From Desertifilum tharense IPPAS B-1220 (GTDB lineage: Bacteria > Cyanobacteriota > Cyanobacteriia > Cyanobacteriales > Desertifilaceae): DNA of 64,000 bases. Both the position numbers and the translations under genes were made by a program. The notes beneath the pieces were generated by a model. It searched no databases. It saw only the letters and a list, made by a program, of their open reading frames with translations, and was not told the DNA's origin. The DNA is taken from positions 124,001 to 188,000 of the forward strand of contig NZ_MJGC01000053.1 of assembly GCF_001746915.1 (NCBI RefSeq), read 5' to 3'. Below are positions 7,928 through 16,908 of this stretch, one piece after another (the first letter of the stretch is position 1; each line of letters starts with the position of its first letter).

Positions 7928-9374
7928 ACCGAACCCAATGCGTGCCATCGGGCTTATCAATGAGAGTAATCCCTTGGGCTTTGAGTTCGTCGCGGATGCG
8001 ATCGCTTTCGGCAAAGTTTTTCGCTTTCCGGGCTTGCGTCCGCTGCTCAATTAAGGCTTCAATCTCAGTATCGCTTAACCCTTCTGAAGTGGCTTCCTCC
8101 TCTGGATCGGCCTCTAACCCTAAAACGCTGGCGATATCAACCAAAGTTTGCCACTTTTGTTGTAGAACCTTGACATCTGTTTTGGGTTTCCCCTCGTGGA
8201 CGATAATATTCCCCTCAGTTTGCAACTCCTTAGCCAGTTCAAAGATGACCGCTAAAGCACCAGAGGTATTAAAATCGTCATCCATCGCCGCCTGGAAGCG
8301 TTCGGTGTAGGAACTGCGTTCTAAAGTAGACTCATCCCAAGCGAGTTGTTCGCCAAACTTGTAGCCAAATAATAACCCCTGTTTGAGAGTATCCCAGGCA
8401 TTTTGAGCAGAGGCGATCGCATCCGACGCAAAATCAATCGGCTTGCGGTAACTCGCTTGCAGCACAAACAAGCGTATCGCCATCGGTTCCGGCGCATTCT
8501 CCCGGTCTAACAAATCCCGAATCGTCGTAAAATTTCCCAACGACTTCGACATCTTCTGGCCATTCACCGTCACAAACGCATTGTGCATCCAATACTTAGC
8601 CAACGGTTTCCCCGTCACCGCCTCAGATTGAGCAATTTCATTTTCATGGTGAGGAAACACCAAATCTTCCCCCCCGCAATGAATATCAATCGATTCCCCT
8701 AAGCAGTCGCGCACCATCGCCGAACATTCAATATGCCATCCCGGACGACCTTTCCCCCAAGGAGACTCCCAACTCGGTTCTCCCGGTTTCGCCGCCTTCC
8801 ATAGCGCAAAATCAAACGGGTCTTTCTTCTTCGGCGCGTCCGCATCCTCCGTATCCACCCGTCCAGAGGCCCCCGCTTGCATCTCCTCTAACTTGCGTCC
8901 CGAAAGCTTGCCATACTGGGAAAAGGCGCGTACCTGGTAGTAAACATCCCCATCCGCAGGATAAGCAAACCCCTGTTTTTCCAACTCATGAATTAACCGC
9001 TTAATCCCATCCATCGCATGGGTAGCGCGAGGATACTCATCGGCGCGTAAAATATTCAGCCGATCCATATCCTCAAAATAGGTAGCAATAAACTGTTCTG
9101 CAACCGCTTCCATCGTCGAACCCGTCTCGCGGGCCCGGTTGAGAATCTTGTCATCCACATCGGTAAAATTCTGGATATAGCGCACCTCATACCCGCGCCA
9201 CATCAAATAGCGCCGCACCGTATCCCACACAATATAAGCCCGTGCATGACCTAGGTGGCAAAAATCATAAACCGTCACGCCACAGCAATACATCCGCACC
9301 TGACCTGCTTGTTGGGGTTCAAACGGTTCTTGACGGCGGGTGAGGGTGTTATATAGCGATAAGGTTATGGTCAT
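7926..9374 (-). CDS. cysS: Cysteinyl-tRNA synthetase
   Basis: This 482-residue class I aminoacyl-tRNA synthetase attaches cysteine to tRNA-Cys. The N-terminal zinc site begins with YCCGVTVYD (residue ~29). The HIGH signature is HLGHARAY near residue 37. Zinc ligands follow in HIECSAMVRDCLG and HHENEIAQSEA. The KMSKS loop is KMSKSLGNF near residue 272. The C-terminal anticodon-binding helices include IEQRTQARKAKNFAESDRIR. The length is normal and the ATG at 9374 is unambiguous. It is transcribed toward the AI-2E gene, with a repeat cluster between them. Confidence 0.97.
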   Translation of the reverse strand: MTITLSLYNTLTRRQEPFEPQQAGQVRMYCCGVTVYDFCHLGHARAYIVWDTVRRYLMWRGYEVRYIQNFTDVDDKILNRARETGSTMEAVAEQFIATYFEDMDRLNILRADEYPRATHAMDGIKRLIHELEKQGFAYPADGDVYYQVRAFSQYGKLSGRKLEEMQAGASGRVDTEDADAPKKKDPFDFALWKAAKPGEPSWESPWGKGRPGWHIECSAMVRDCLGESIDIHCGGEDLVFPHHENEIAQSEAVTGKPLAKYWMHNAFVTVNGQKMSKSLGNFTTIRDLLDRENAPEPMAIRLFVLQASYRKPIDFASDAIASAQNAWDTLKQGLLFGYKFGEQLAWDESTLERSSYTERFQAAMDDDFNTSGALAVIFELAKELQTEGNIIVHEGKPKTDVKVLQQKWQTLVDIASVLGLEADPEEEATSEGLSDTEIEALIEQRTQARKAKNFAESDRIRDELKAQGITLIDKPDGTHWVR

Positions 9375-9597
9375 AATCTAAAGGAAAGTGCGATCGCTCA
9401 AAAAAGCGAAATCTCTACCCCTTCAATCTTAAAGGGCAATGCCTATTCCATTTGCTTCTATGCAAACAATTTGCTTTGCCCGCGTCTCATCCCCCAAGGA
9501 TACGCAATAATTGAGGAGGGATAGCAGCAGAATCCAGTAACGCTAGGGTTCAAGCTCTTTCCAGCCTTATTTTTTGACGTTTTTGACCCTTGTGGCT

Positions 9598-10698
9598 ATG
9601 ACTTCTGTAGTGAGTTCCGACCCAACCCCCAACCTCGAAGACCAGAAGCAAAACCTGCCTGTTACCATCATCACAGGTTTTCTGGGAAGCGGCAAAACCA
9701 CCTTGCTTAACCATATCCTCACCAACCAGCAAGGCATCAAAACGGCTGTCCTCGTCAATGAATTTGGTGAAATTGGCATCGATAACGAGTTAATTATCTC
9801 TACTGACCAAGATATGGTAGAGCTAAATAACGGCTGTATTTGCTGCACCATCAATAACGACCTGGTAGAAGCGATTTACAAAGTCTTAGAACGCCAAGAC
9901 TCAATTGATTACCTGGTTGTCGAAACCACCGGACTCGCCGACCCCCTCCCCGTTGCTTTAACCTTTCTCGGAACAGAACTCAGAGACTTAACCCGCCTCG
10001 ACTCCATCGTCACAGTCGTAGACTGCGAAAACTTCAGCCTCGACCTGTTTAATAGCGAAGCCGCCTACAGCCAAATCACCTACGGCGATGTCATCCTCTT
10101 AAACAAAGTCGATTTAGTCGATGAAGGCGATGTCGATGCCCTAGAGGTACGAATTCGCGACATGAAACAGGGCGCTAGAATTATTAGAACCAACCGCGCC
10201 CAAGTTCCATTACCTCTAATCCTCAGCGTCGGTTTATTTGAGTCTGATAAATACTATCAAACTGAGTCTAAATCCGATCGCGACCATCACGACCATCACG
10301 ACCACGACCACGACCATCACGACTGCGGTCACGACCACAGCCACGACCATGACCATCATCACCATTCCCATCACTTAGAAAATGATGGATTTACCTCAGT
10401 TTCTTTCCAAAGCGATAAACCGTTTGCAATTAAAAAGTTCCAAAACTTCTTAGACCATCACCTCCCAGAAACCGTTTTCCGCGCTAAAGGAATTCTCTGG
10501 TTTGATGAAAGTCCCCATCGTCACATCTTCCACCTCAGCGGAAAACGCTTCTCCTTAGATGATTCCGAATGGCAAAGTCAACCCAAAAATCAGCTTGTGT
10601 TAATCGGTCAAAACCTAGACCACGACAAGCTATTATCCCAAATCCAAAAATGTCTCTGTCTCCCTAGCACCAACCGGGGTAAAGGCTTCGGGAAATAG
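9598..10698 (+). CDS. CobW/COG0523-family metal-binding GTPase with His-rich loop
   Basis: This protein of about 366 residues is a G3E-family GTPase predicted to insert metal into target proteins. Walker A is GFLGSGKTT (residues ~27-35), the metal site is CICC (C80, C82, C83), ETTGLADP follows, and the guanine-specificity motif is NKVD. Between the GTPase and C-terminal CobW_C domain lies a stretch of about 38 residues (10278-10372) that is mostly His and Asp, suited to zinc, nickel or cobalt storage. The C-terminal domain has the RAKGILWFDESP segment typical of the family. ATG 9598 is preferred to an in-frame TTG at 9574. Which metal it serves cannot be told from sequence, and no Zur box was identified. 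Confidence 0.9.
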   Translation: MTSVVSSDPTPNLEDQKQNLPVTIITGFLGSGKTTLLNHILTNQQGIKTAVLVNEFGEIGIDNELIISTDQDMVELNNGCICCTINNDLVEAIYKVLERQDSIDYLVVETTGLADPLPVALTFLGTELRDLTRLDSIVTVVDCENFSLDLFNSEAAYSQITYGDVILLNKVDLVDEGDVDALEVRIRDMKQGARIIRTNRAQVPLPLILSVGLFESDKYYQTESKSDRDHHDHHDHDHDHHDCGHDHSHDHDHHHHSHHLENDGFTSVSFQSDKPFAIKKFQNFLDHHLPETVFRAKGILWFDESPHRHIFHLSGKRFSLDDSEWQSQPKNQLVLIGQNLDHDKLLSQIQKCLCLPSTNRGKGFGK

Positions 10699-10904
10699 AG
10701 GATGGGGGGATGGGGAGATGGGGAGGTGGGGGGAAAAGAGTGCAAAGTTCCGAGTTCCGAGTGGGAAGACAGTGCTGAGTGTAAAGTGCTGTAGCTTGCT
10801 TCCGCGTAGCAGTGTGCTGAGTAGGAAGATAGTGTTGAGTCTGAAGTTTCCCCATCGTCTTCTTCCCCAACCCCTAACTCCCAATTCCCAACTCCCTTCT
10901 TCCC
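10699..10904. repeat. Mosaic interspersed repeat between the CobW gene and dtd
   Basis: Three blocks follow one another. A G-rich block (GATGGGGAGATGGGGAGG) is at 10700-10735. A GTTCCGAGT/GTGCTGAGT block contains the core GTAGCTTGCTTCCGCGTAGC at 10791-10810. A C-rich block (CCCCAACCCCTAACTCCCAA) runs to 10904 and ends exactly at the dtd start codon. Confidence 0.85.
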
Positions 10905-11360
10905 ATGCGTGTCATTGTTCAAAGAGTTCAATCTTCTCAAGTTTCAGTTGATGGTGAAATTGTCGGAAAAATCGCTAAAGGCTTAAACCTGCTAGTGGGA
11001 ATTTCTGCAACAGACACCGAGACAGAACTAGAATGGATGGCGCGAAAATGCTTAGACTTGCGCTTATTTCCCGACCCTGCAACGCCTGAAGGTCGGTGGG
11101 AAAAGTCCGTTCAAGAGATAGAGGGAGAACTCCTGGTTATCAGCCAGTTCACCTTGTATGGCGACTGTCGCAAAGGCCGCCGCCCTTCCTTTGACCGTTC
11201 TGCACCCCCTGAAGCTGCCCAGGCACTATATGACAAATTTGTCGAAAAACTGAGTCAAAGCGGCTTAAAGGTGGAAACAGGCATCTTTGGAGCCATGATG
11301 CAAGTCAGTATAGAAAACGATGGCCCGGTTACGCTGATACTGGAACGTGAAGCTAGTTAG
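10905..11360 (+). CDS. dtd: D-aminoacyl-tRNA deacylase
   Basis: This 151-residue DTD enzyme removes D-amino acids (and glycine) mischarged on tRNA, acting in cytosolic proofreading. Diagnostic motifs are SQFTLYGD near residue 80 and the C-terminal NDGPVTL (cis Gly-Pro motif), which build the active site across the dimer interface. The length is standard. The ATG directly follows an interspersed C-rich repeat with no recognisable ribosome-binding sequence, so the repeat supplies the whole immediate upstream region. Confidence 0.95.
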   Translation: MRVIVQRVQSSQVSVDGEIVGKIAKGLNLLVGISATDTETELEWMARKCLDLRLFPDPATPEGRWEKSVQEIEGELLVISQFTLYGDCRKGRRPSFDRSAPPEAAQALYDKFVEKLSQSGLKVETGIFGAMMQVSIENDGPVTLILEREAS

Positions 11361-11365
11361 CAAGG

Positions 11366-11723
11366 GAGGAAGAAGAGGGTGGGGGGATGGGGAGGTGGGG
11401 AGGTGGGGAGGTGGGGGGAAGGAGTGCTGAGTTCCGTAGCTTGCACATCAAGTAGCGGTGTTCCGAGTGGGGAAGTTAGTGCTGAGTAAGAAAAGGAGTG
11501 TTGAGAGAAGAAAAGAGTGCTAATTTCCGAGAAGTAGAGAAGTCAGTCAGCATTAACCTGTAATTCCCTTCTTCTCCCCATCCTCTTCTTCCCCAACCCC
11601 TAACTCCCAACTCCCAACTCCCTTCTTCCCCCCAACCTCTTCTTCCCCAACCCCTAACTCCCAACTCCCAACTCCCTTCTTCCCCCAACTCCCAACTCCC
11701 AATTCCCAACCCCCCTCTCCCCT
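11366..11723. repeat. Mosaic interspersed repeat between dtd and egtC
   Basis: This gene-free stretch holds only repeat. G-rich units (GGGGAGGTGGGG) lie at 11377-11420. A GTGCTGAG/GTAGCTTGCACATC/TTCCGAGT block follows. From 11565 on there are at least three tandem C-rich units of the CCCCAACCCCTAACTCCCAA type, ending 3-5 bases before the egtC ATG. No promoter is distinguishable within it. Confidence 0.85.
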
Positions 11724-12515
11724 ATGTGTCGAATTTTGGCTTATCTCGGCGCGCCTATTCAACTGGAGGCGCTACTTTACGAACCCGAACATTCGTTAGT
11801 TGTTCAAAGTTACGAACCCCGCGAGATGACTTCTGGGGTGGTTAACGCTGATGGGTTTGGCGTGGCTTGGTATCATCCCCAACGGGAGACATCGCCTTTT
11901 GTTTACAAAAACATCCTACCGATTTGGAGTGATGTGAACTTACCCGAACTCAGCCGTTATGTAGAAACTTCCTGCTTTATGGCAAATATTCGCAGCGCTA
12001 CGACTGGACAAGCGGTAGATTTAAGTAATTCTCAGCCCTTTAAGCGCGATCGCCTTTTGTTTACCCATAATGGGTTTATCGAGAATTTTCGGCAAACGCT
12101 GTATCGTCCGATCCGCGATCGCCTCCAAGATAGCATCTACCAGCAAATCCAGGGAAGCACCGACTCCGAGCATATCCTCGCCCTCCTCCAAGAAACAAGA
12201 GACTCCCTTCCCAATGCCTCTCTAGAAACCCTGCTGCACAAAACCCTCATCACCCTCACCGAACTCGCAACGCCCTTATCTATCAAAGTTTCGGCTAATA
12301 TTATCCTCTCTGATGGCAAGCGCTTAGTCGCCTCTCGCTTTGCCCTCAACACCTCAGCCCCCAGTCTCTACTGGCTGCAAACCCCGTCAGAAATTTCTAC
12401 CAATACGCTGATTGCTTCCGAACCCCTATTTGCGGCAAAGTGGGAACGATGTCCTGAAAATAGTATCCTCAGCGTTGGAGAAGATTTTGAGACTCGCATC
12501 AACCCCATCTTGTAG
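11724..12515 (+). CDS. egtC: EgtC-type class II glutamine amidotransferase (ergothioneine biosynthesis)
   Basis: This 263-residue N-terminal-nucleophile hydrolase starts MCRILAYLG, so Cys2 becomes the catalytic N-terminal Cys after Met removal. Further family motifs are NADGFGVAWY, FMANIRSATTG and FTHNGFIENF. EgtC removes the gamma-glutamyl group from gamma-glutamyl-hercynylcysteine sulfoxide in ergothioneine synthesis. The assignment is supported by egtB overlapping its 3' end and egtD just downstream. On its own the sequence could only be called a class II amidotransferase. Confidence 0.88.
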   Translation: MCRILAYLGAPIQLEALLYEPEHSLVVQSYEPREMTSGVVNADGFGVAWYHPQRETSPFVYKNILPIWSDVNLPELSRYVETSCFMANIRSATTGQAVDLSNSQPFKRDRLLFTHNGFIENFRQTLYRPIRDRLQDSIYQQIQGSTDSEHILALLQETRDSLPNASLETLLHKTLITLTELATPLSIKVSANIILSDGKRLVASRFALNTSAPSLYWLQTPSEISTNTLIASEPLFAAKWERCPENSILSVGEDFETRINPIL

Positions 12516-13734
12516 AGATACCCTTTCTCGCGACTTCCAGCAGTGTCGTCTGGGTACTCTCGCCTTATACGAAGGCGTAGACAGTACCACCTTTAAACAG
12601 CAAATTCATCCTGAATTTAGTCCCATTGGGTGGCATCTCGGTCATATTGGCTTTACCGAGAGTTATTGGATTTTAGAACGTTGTGCCGGAGAATCACCCC
12701 TGCATCCAGAATATCGCCAACTGTTTGCTGTTGATGGCTTGCCCAAAGCCCAACGGGGTAAAATTCCTGAATTGGCTGAAGTTTGCGACTATCTCCAGAC
12801 CATTCGCCAGCGGGTTCTAAAATACCTAGAAACTGCCCCCCTAGATACCCAAGAACGCCTTTGGCAATTTATCCTTCAGCATGAAGTGCAACATAGCGAA
12901 ACCGTTGCCTTTGTGCTGCAAATGATTCGCCTATCTTCTCGCCCTGCGGTTCCGCCCCTGAAGCCTACCCGAACCGAAGCCACAGCCACGGAAATGGTCA
13001 AAATTCCGGCTGGAGGGTTTGAAATGGGCGCTCAAACCAGTTTTGCCTTGGATAACGAACGCCCATCCCATTGGGTGGAGTTAGACACTTACTGGATAGA
13101 CCGCTATCCTGTCACCTGCGGTCAATACCAGGATTTTATGGCAAAAGGAGGTTATCAAACTCGCCAGTGGTGGTCGGATGCTGGCTGGCAATGGTTGCAA
13201 GACCATCCTGTTAATCAACCCCTCTACTGGCATCCCAATTTACCCCAAGATCGTCCGGCGTGCGGTATCAGCTATTACGAAGCGGAAGCCTATGCCAATT
13301 TTGTCGGAAAACGCTTACCCACAGAAGCCGAATGGGAAAAAGCTGCCCGTTGGGATAACCAAGTTCAGCACAGCCGCACCTATCCTTGGGGAGAAGAATT
13401 TCCCACAAACCGCCATTGCAACCACAACCATGCAGTGGGACAAACAACGCCCGTTAATGCTTATTCTGGCGGAGAAAGTGCCTATGGAGTTTGCGATTTG
13501 TTAGGCAATGTTTGGGAATGGACTGCAACTTGGTTTGACGGTTACGAGGGATTTCAAAGCTTTCCTTATTTGGGTTATTCTCAAGTTTATTTCGATCGAC
13601 AACATCGGGTACTCAAAGGGGGAAGTTGGGCAACTCGCCCTTGGGGGATGCGTTCGAGTTTCCGCAACTGGTATCATCCGGGAGTACGGCAAATTCTAGC
13701 CGGGTTTCGGTGCGTTCGAGATTCGCTAAGTTAA
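12487..13734 (+). CDS. egtB: EgtB, hercynine oxygenase (sulfoxide synthase)
   Basis: This protein of about 415 residues has an N-terminal DinB-like domain with the metal motif HEVQHSE (His132, His136, Glu138), plus His near WHLGHIGFTES, followed by a C-terminal FGE-sulfatase (formylglycine-generating-type) domain (IPAGGFEMGAQ ... RCVRDSLS). EgtB is an iron(II) enzyme that oxidatively joins hercynine to a thiol donor. There is no ATG near the N-terminus. A TTG at 12487 with GGAG 6 bases upstream gives the expected N-terminal length and overlaps egtC by 29 bases, indicating coupling. The frame is open further upstream to a TTG at 12412. Confidence 0.9.
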   Translation: MRLASTPSCRDTLSRDFQQCRLGTLALYEGVDSTTFKQQIHPEFSPIGWHLGHIGFTESYWILERCAGESPLHPEYRQLFAVDGLPKAQRGKIPELAEVCDYLQTIRQRVLKYLETAPLDTQERLWQFILQHEVQHSETVAFVLQMIRLSSRPAVPPLKPTRTEATATEMVKIPAGGFEMGAQTSFALDNERPSHWVELDTYWIDRYPVTCGQYQDFMAKGGYQTRQWWSDAGWQWLQDHPVNQPLYWHPNLPQDRPACGISYYEAEAYANFVGKRLPTEAEWEKAARWDNQVQHSRTYPWGEEFPTNRHCNHNHAVGQTTPVNAYSGGESAYGVCDLLGNVWEWTATWFDGYEGFQSFPYLGYSQVYFDRQHRVLKGGSWATRPWGMRSSFRNWYHPGVRQILAGFRCVRDSLS

Positions 13735-13833
13735 TTTTTTGTATCTGATATCCTAGCAAAGGTATAAGATTTCGAGCCTAAAATAGCCGTGTATTTTGGG
13801 CTACCTTGTTGTATCTCTCATGGGTTTATTATT

Positions 13834-14868
13834 GTGAGAAGGATCGATTCAAATTTCGCAACTCATCAGTCCTTGCAAAATCGCCTAACTCTTGAGCAAT
13901 TTCTGAACACTCAAGCGATTTCTCATGCAGAAGGGCTAGAAGTTATTCAGGGGCTAACCCAGAACCCCAAAACCTTGCCCCCTAAGTATTTTTATGACTC
14001 TAAAGGGTCGCATTTGTTCGAGCAAATTTGTCAGCTTCCAGAGTATTACCCCACGCGAACCGAAACGGCTATTTTAAAGCAATATGCTTCGGAAATTGCC
14101 CAACTGACTGGACCTTGTGAGTTAGTAGAATTAGGAAGCGGAAGTTCCACCAAAACCCGCATTCTCTTGGATGCTTACCAAAAATTAGAGTTTCCTTTGC
14201 GCTACATTCCCATTGATGTGAGTGCGGGAATGCTGGAAGATACAGCCCAGAAATTACTGACTGAATATCCTTCTTTACAGGTTCATGCGCTGGCGAGTAC
14301 CTATGAGGTAGCGCTGACTAAATTACCGCCGACTAAAATGCCAACTCGAATGCTTTGTTTTATTGGCAGTACGCTAGGAAACTTGGATCTTGATGAGTGC
14401 GATCGCTTTTTTTCTCAAGTGACTGATACGCTAACAGAAGGCGAGTATTTTTTATTAGGAGTTGACCTGCAAAAGCCCAAAGAAATCTTAGAAGCAGCCT
14501 ATAACGATGCCCAAGGAATCACGGCTGAGTTCAACTTAAATCTGCTCAATCATCTCAATCGTCGATTTCAAGCAAATTTCGATCTAAGCTTGTTTGAACA
14601 TTGGGCATTTTATAATGAAGATGCTCGCCAAATTGAAATGCATCTTCGCAGCTTGAAAGACCAAGTAATTCATCTCCGCGAGTTGCAAATTGAAGCAACC
14701 TTTGCCGCAGGAGAAACCTTAAGAACTGAAATCTCTCGGAAATTTGAACTGCAACAAATGCAAGCTTATTTACAAGCTAAGGGATTAAAAACCCTGAAAT
14801 ACTGGACTGATTCGCGTCAGTGGTTTGGCTTGATTTTAGCCCAGCTTCAGCTTGTCGAAAAAAATTAA
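13834..14868 (+). CDS. egtD: EgtD, L-histidine N-alpha-methyltransferase
   Basis: This protein of about 344 residues is a SAM-dependent methyltransferase making hercynine (trimethylhistidine) from histidine. Signature segments are LPPKYFYDSKGSHLFEQI, LPEYYPTRTE, the SAM-binding VELGSGSSTKTR, and GVDLQKPKEILEAAYND. The start is uncertain. GTG 13834 gives a length close to the family norm of about 320; a GTG at 13789 and a later TTG are alternatives, and none has a clear ribosome-binding site. It follows egtB by about 100 bases. Confidence 0.9.
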   Translation: MRRIDSNFATHQSLQNRLTLEQFLNTQAISHAEGLEVIQGLTQNPKTLPPKYFYDSKGSHLFEQICQLPEYYPTRTETAILKQYASEIAQLTGPCELVELGSGSSTKTRILLDAYQKLEFPLRYIPIDVSAGMLEDTAQKLLTEYPSLQVHALASTYEVALTKLPPTKMPTRMLCFIGSTLGNLDLDECDRFFSQVTDTLTEGEYFLLGVDLQKPKEILEAAYNDAQGITAEFNLNLLNHLNRRFQANFDLSLFEHWAFYNEDARQIEMHLRSLKDQVIHLRELQIEATFAAGETLRTEISRKFELQQMQAYLQAKGLKTLKYWTDSRQWFGLILAQLQLVEKN

Positions 14869-14998
14869 CCCCATGACTCAGGAGGGTTGATTCAAACTTG
14901 AGTGAGGAGAAAACAGGGATGAACCCTCCCTGAGTTGGAACAAACGGAAAACTGGGATAAGCTAGGATAGGTAATACTGGGAACGGAGATGCGGTATT

Positions 14999-16303
14999 AT
15001 GGGAACCCAGCTTGTTACAGGCGAAAGATTTGACCTTTCCCAAGCTGCACCGGATGTTAAACAAGTCGCTGTTGGTCTAGGTTGGCAAGTTACCCAGGTT
15101 GGCGGACAAGCATACGATATTGATGCTTCAGTGTTTATGATTGGCGCGGATGGGAAAATTCCAGACGAGCGCTATTTTGTCTTTTATAATAATTTGGTGT
15201 CCCAGGATGGTTCAGTTCGTCATTTAGCCAATCGCCAATCTCGGACTTCAGACCAACAAACGATTACAGTTGATTTGACTCAAGTTAATCCGGCGATAGA
15301 AGAAATTATCATTGTTGTCACCATTCACGACGCGAAGGAAAAACGACAAAACTTTAGTCAAGTTAGAGACGCCTACATTCGGCTTTACAATCCCAGTAAT
15401 GAGGTAGAGATTGCCCGTTATAATCTAACCGACCAATTTGATAAAGAACGGGCGCTAGAGTTTGGGAAATTCTATAAGCGCAATGGTAAATGGCGGTTCC
15501 AAGCCGTGGGACAAGGCTATAATATGGGGCTGCAAAGCTTTGTGGATAAGTATTATGTGGAAACGCCTGCTAAAGCAGAGGTGGGGGTTCGCCAGCCAGA
15601 AAGCTTTGAAATTTCCTCGGTCGATTTGCTAACCTCGCAGGTAGATAAGGCGATCGCCAACGCGAATTTAGGTCAACTTAAAGCCAGAATTGGCTGTATC
15701 ATCGAAGCATCCCCCGCCATGCAAAACTGGATCGCAGGTGGGAATCTGCAAACGACCTTAGAACGTCTCCTCGCCCTATCTAAGCGTTTGGAAACCTCTC
15801 CTGCCGTAGATGTCTGGCTATTTGCAGAAACCTTTCAACGCCTCCCGTCTGTAATTCCGGCGAACGTTGATAACTACGTGAAACAGCAGGTTTTACCCGT
15901 TTCTCGCACCCTGGCGCAACGCAACGCCGCCAACTACGCCCCCGTCATGGTTGATTTATTGCAAAAATACTTGCAAGAAGATAAGCGCAAGTATCCCAAC
16001 TTTGCCATAGTCCTCGGTTCCGGCTTGTGTAGCGATGCCCAAAAAGCAGAATATGCCGTGAGAACTTCTTCTAAATATCCGGTATTCTGGCAATTTTTCG
16101 GCATTACCGACGAAACCAGCTTATCAGCGACTTCCTTTGAGTTTCTCCGGTCTTTAGATATTCTCTCCGGTCGGCGCGTGGATAATGCTAGTTTTGTAGA
16201 ACTCAATAGCTTGAGTTTGACCTACGAAGACGAGTTTTACAATAAGCTGTTTATTGAGTTCCCCTACTGGTTGATTGAAGCCCAGGCGCAAGGCATTATT
16301 TAA
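14999..16303 (+). CDS. TerD-domain protein with C-terminal vWA-like domain (TerF-like)
   Basis: This 434-residue protein has an N-terminal TerD domain (residues ~1-180) with the calcium-binding pattern YDIDASVFMIGADGKIPDERYFVFYNN and a later NPAIEEIIIVVTIHDA. The second half (residues ~220-430) has the strand-helix pattern of a von Willebrand factor A domain, but the expected DxSxS metal site reads EASPA, so the MIDAS is degenerate. TerD/TerF proteins belong to tellurite-resistance and stress-response systems with unclear chemistry. It stands alone here without terB, terC or terE. It converges on the next gene with overlapping stop codons. Confidence 0.88.
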   Translation: MGTQLVTGERFDLSQAAPDVKQVAVGLGWQVTQVGGQAYDIDASVFMIGADGKIPDERYFVFYNNLVSQDGSVRHLANRQSRTSDQQTITVDLTQVNPAIEEIIIVVTIHDAKEKRQNFSQVRDAYIRLYNPSNEVEIARYNLTDQFDKERALEFGKFYKRNGKWRFQAVGQGYNMGLQSFVDKYYVETPAKAEVGVRQPESFEISSVDLLTSQVDKAIANANLGQLKARIGCIIEASPAMQNWIAGGNLQTTLERLLALSKRLETSPAVDVWLFAETFQRLPSVIPANVDNYVKQQVLPVSRTLAQRNAANYAPVMVDLLQKYLQEDKRKYPNFAIVLGSGLCSDAQKAEYAVRTSSKYPVFWQFFGITDETSLSATSFEFLRSLDILSGRRVDNASFVELNSLSLTYEDEFYNKLFIEFPYWLIEAQAQGII

Positions 16304-16908
16304 CAGATGGGTTTCGCCCCAGGTTTGACGGCGTGGATATACTCGCTACCCGAAGTTGGCCATCCGCGCTTATAAGCCGCTTCCTCTGGCTTTCCCCATC
16401 CCAGTTGCAGGACAATTTCTAGAAAGTCATGCTTTTCCCATTTCATTAGACTAGCCCATTCCGTGCGTTGAGCGATCGCGATCGCCTCCGCCATTTGAAT
16501 CTGCTGATAATCCTTGCGCTGATTCAAGATTAAATAGAGATCCATCCCTTGGGTTGCTGTTTGCCAAAAGGCGATCGCGCTTTCCTTCGCAGCCTTTAAA
16601 ATAGCCATATCGCCTTCTAAAGCAATCAACTGTTCGTCCACCACCGGAAACCGCAAAGACTTCTCCCCCAGGGTAATGGTACGCCACACCACCCCCGAAA
16701 CCTGATGTTCTCGTTGATAGTGGTGAACCGTCGCCTTAAAGTCTTGATAGGCGCTAAATTTTTGTACGCCCTCAATCTGTAAAAATTGGTCAATTACAGG
16801 ACTTCCAGAGGCTTTAGCCGCTAAATTTAAGCGCTGTCCCCGAATACAGGCACGACGTTCTTGATTCAAAATCGCAATTAAATCCTCGGTGCTGTAGAAT
16901 TCCGTCAT
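16300..16908 (-). CDS. Conserved cyanobacterial hypothetical protein
   Basis: This protein of about 202 residues starts at an ATG at 16906-16908; a start four codons further up is also possible. No known catalytic motif is recognised. It is soluble, mixed alpha/beta, with a central helix-rich segment (EGDMAILKAAKESAIAFWQTATQGMDLYLILNQ split by short loops) and a C-terminal LGWGKPEEAAYKRGW segment. Its stop codon overlaps that of the convergent TerD gene by two bases, so both frames use the same junction. Function is unknown. Confidence 0.7.
   Translation of the reverse strand: MTEFYSTEDLIAILNQERRACIRGQRLNLAAKASGSPVIDQFLQIEGVQKFSAYQDFKATVHHYQREHQVSGVVWRTITLGEKSLRFPVVDEQLIALEGDMAILKAAKESAIAFWQTATQGMDLYLILNQRKDYQQIQMAEAIAIAQRTEWASLMKWEKHDFLEIVLQLGWGKPEEAAYKRGWPTSGSEYIHAVKPGAKPIC

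Noticed and set aside
10608..10940. Overlapping minus-strand frames of 68-110 codons
   Set aside because: They are translations of the G-rich/C-rich and TCAGCACT repeats between the CobW gene and dtd; low complexity and no start signals.
11476..11762. Minus-strand frames rich in Gly, Trp and Glu (GSWELGV-type repeats)
   Set aside because: Pure antisense translation of the C-rich repeat units upstream of egtC.
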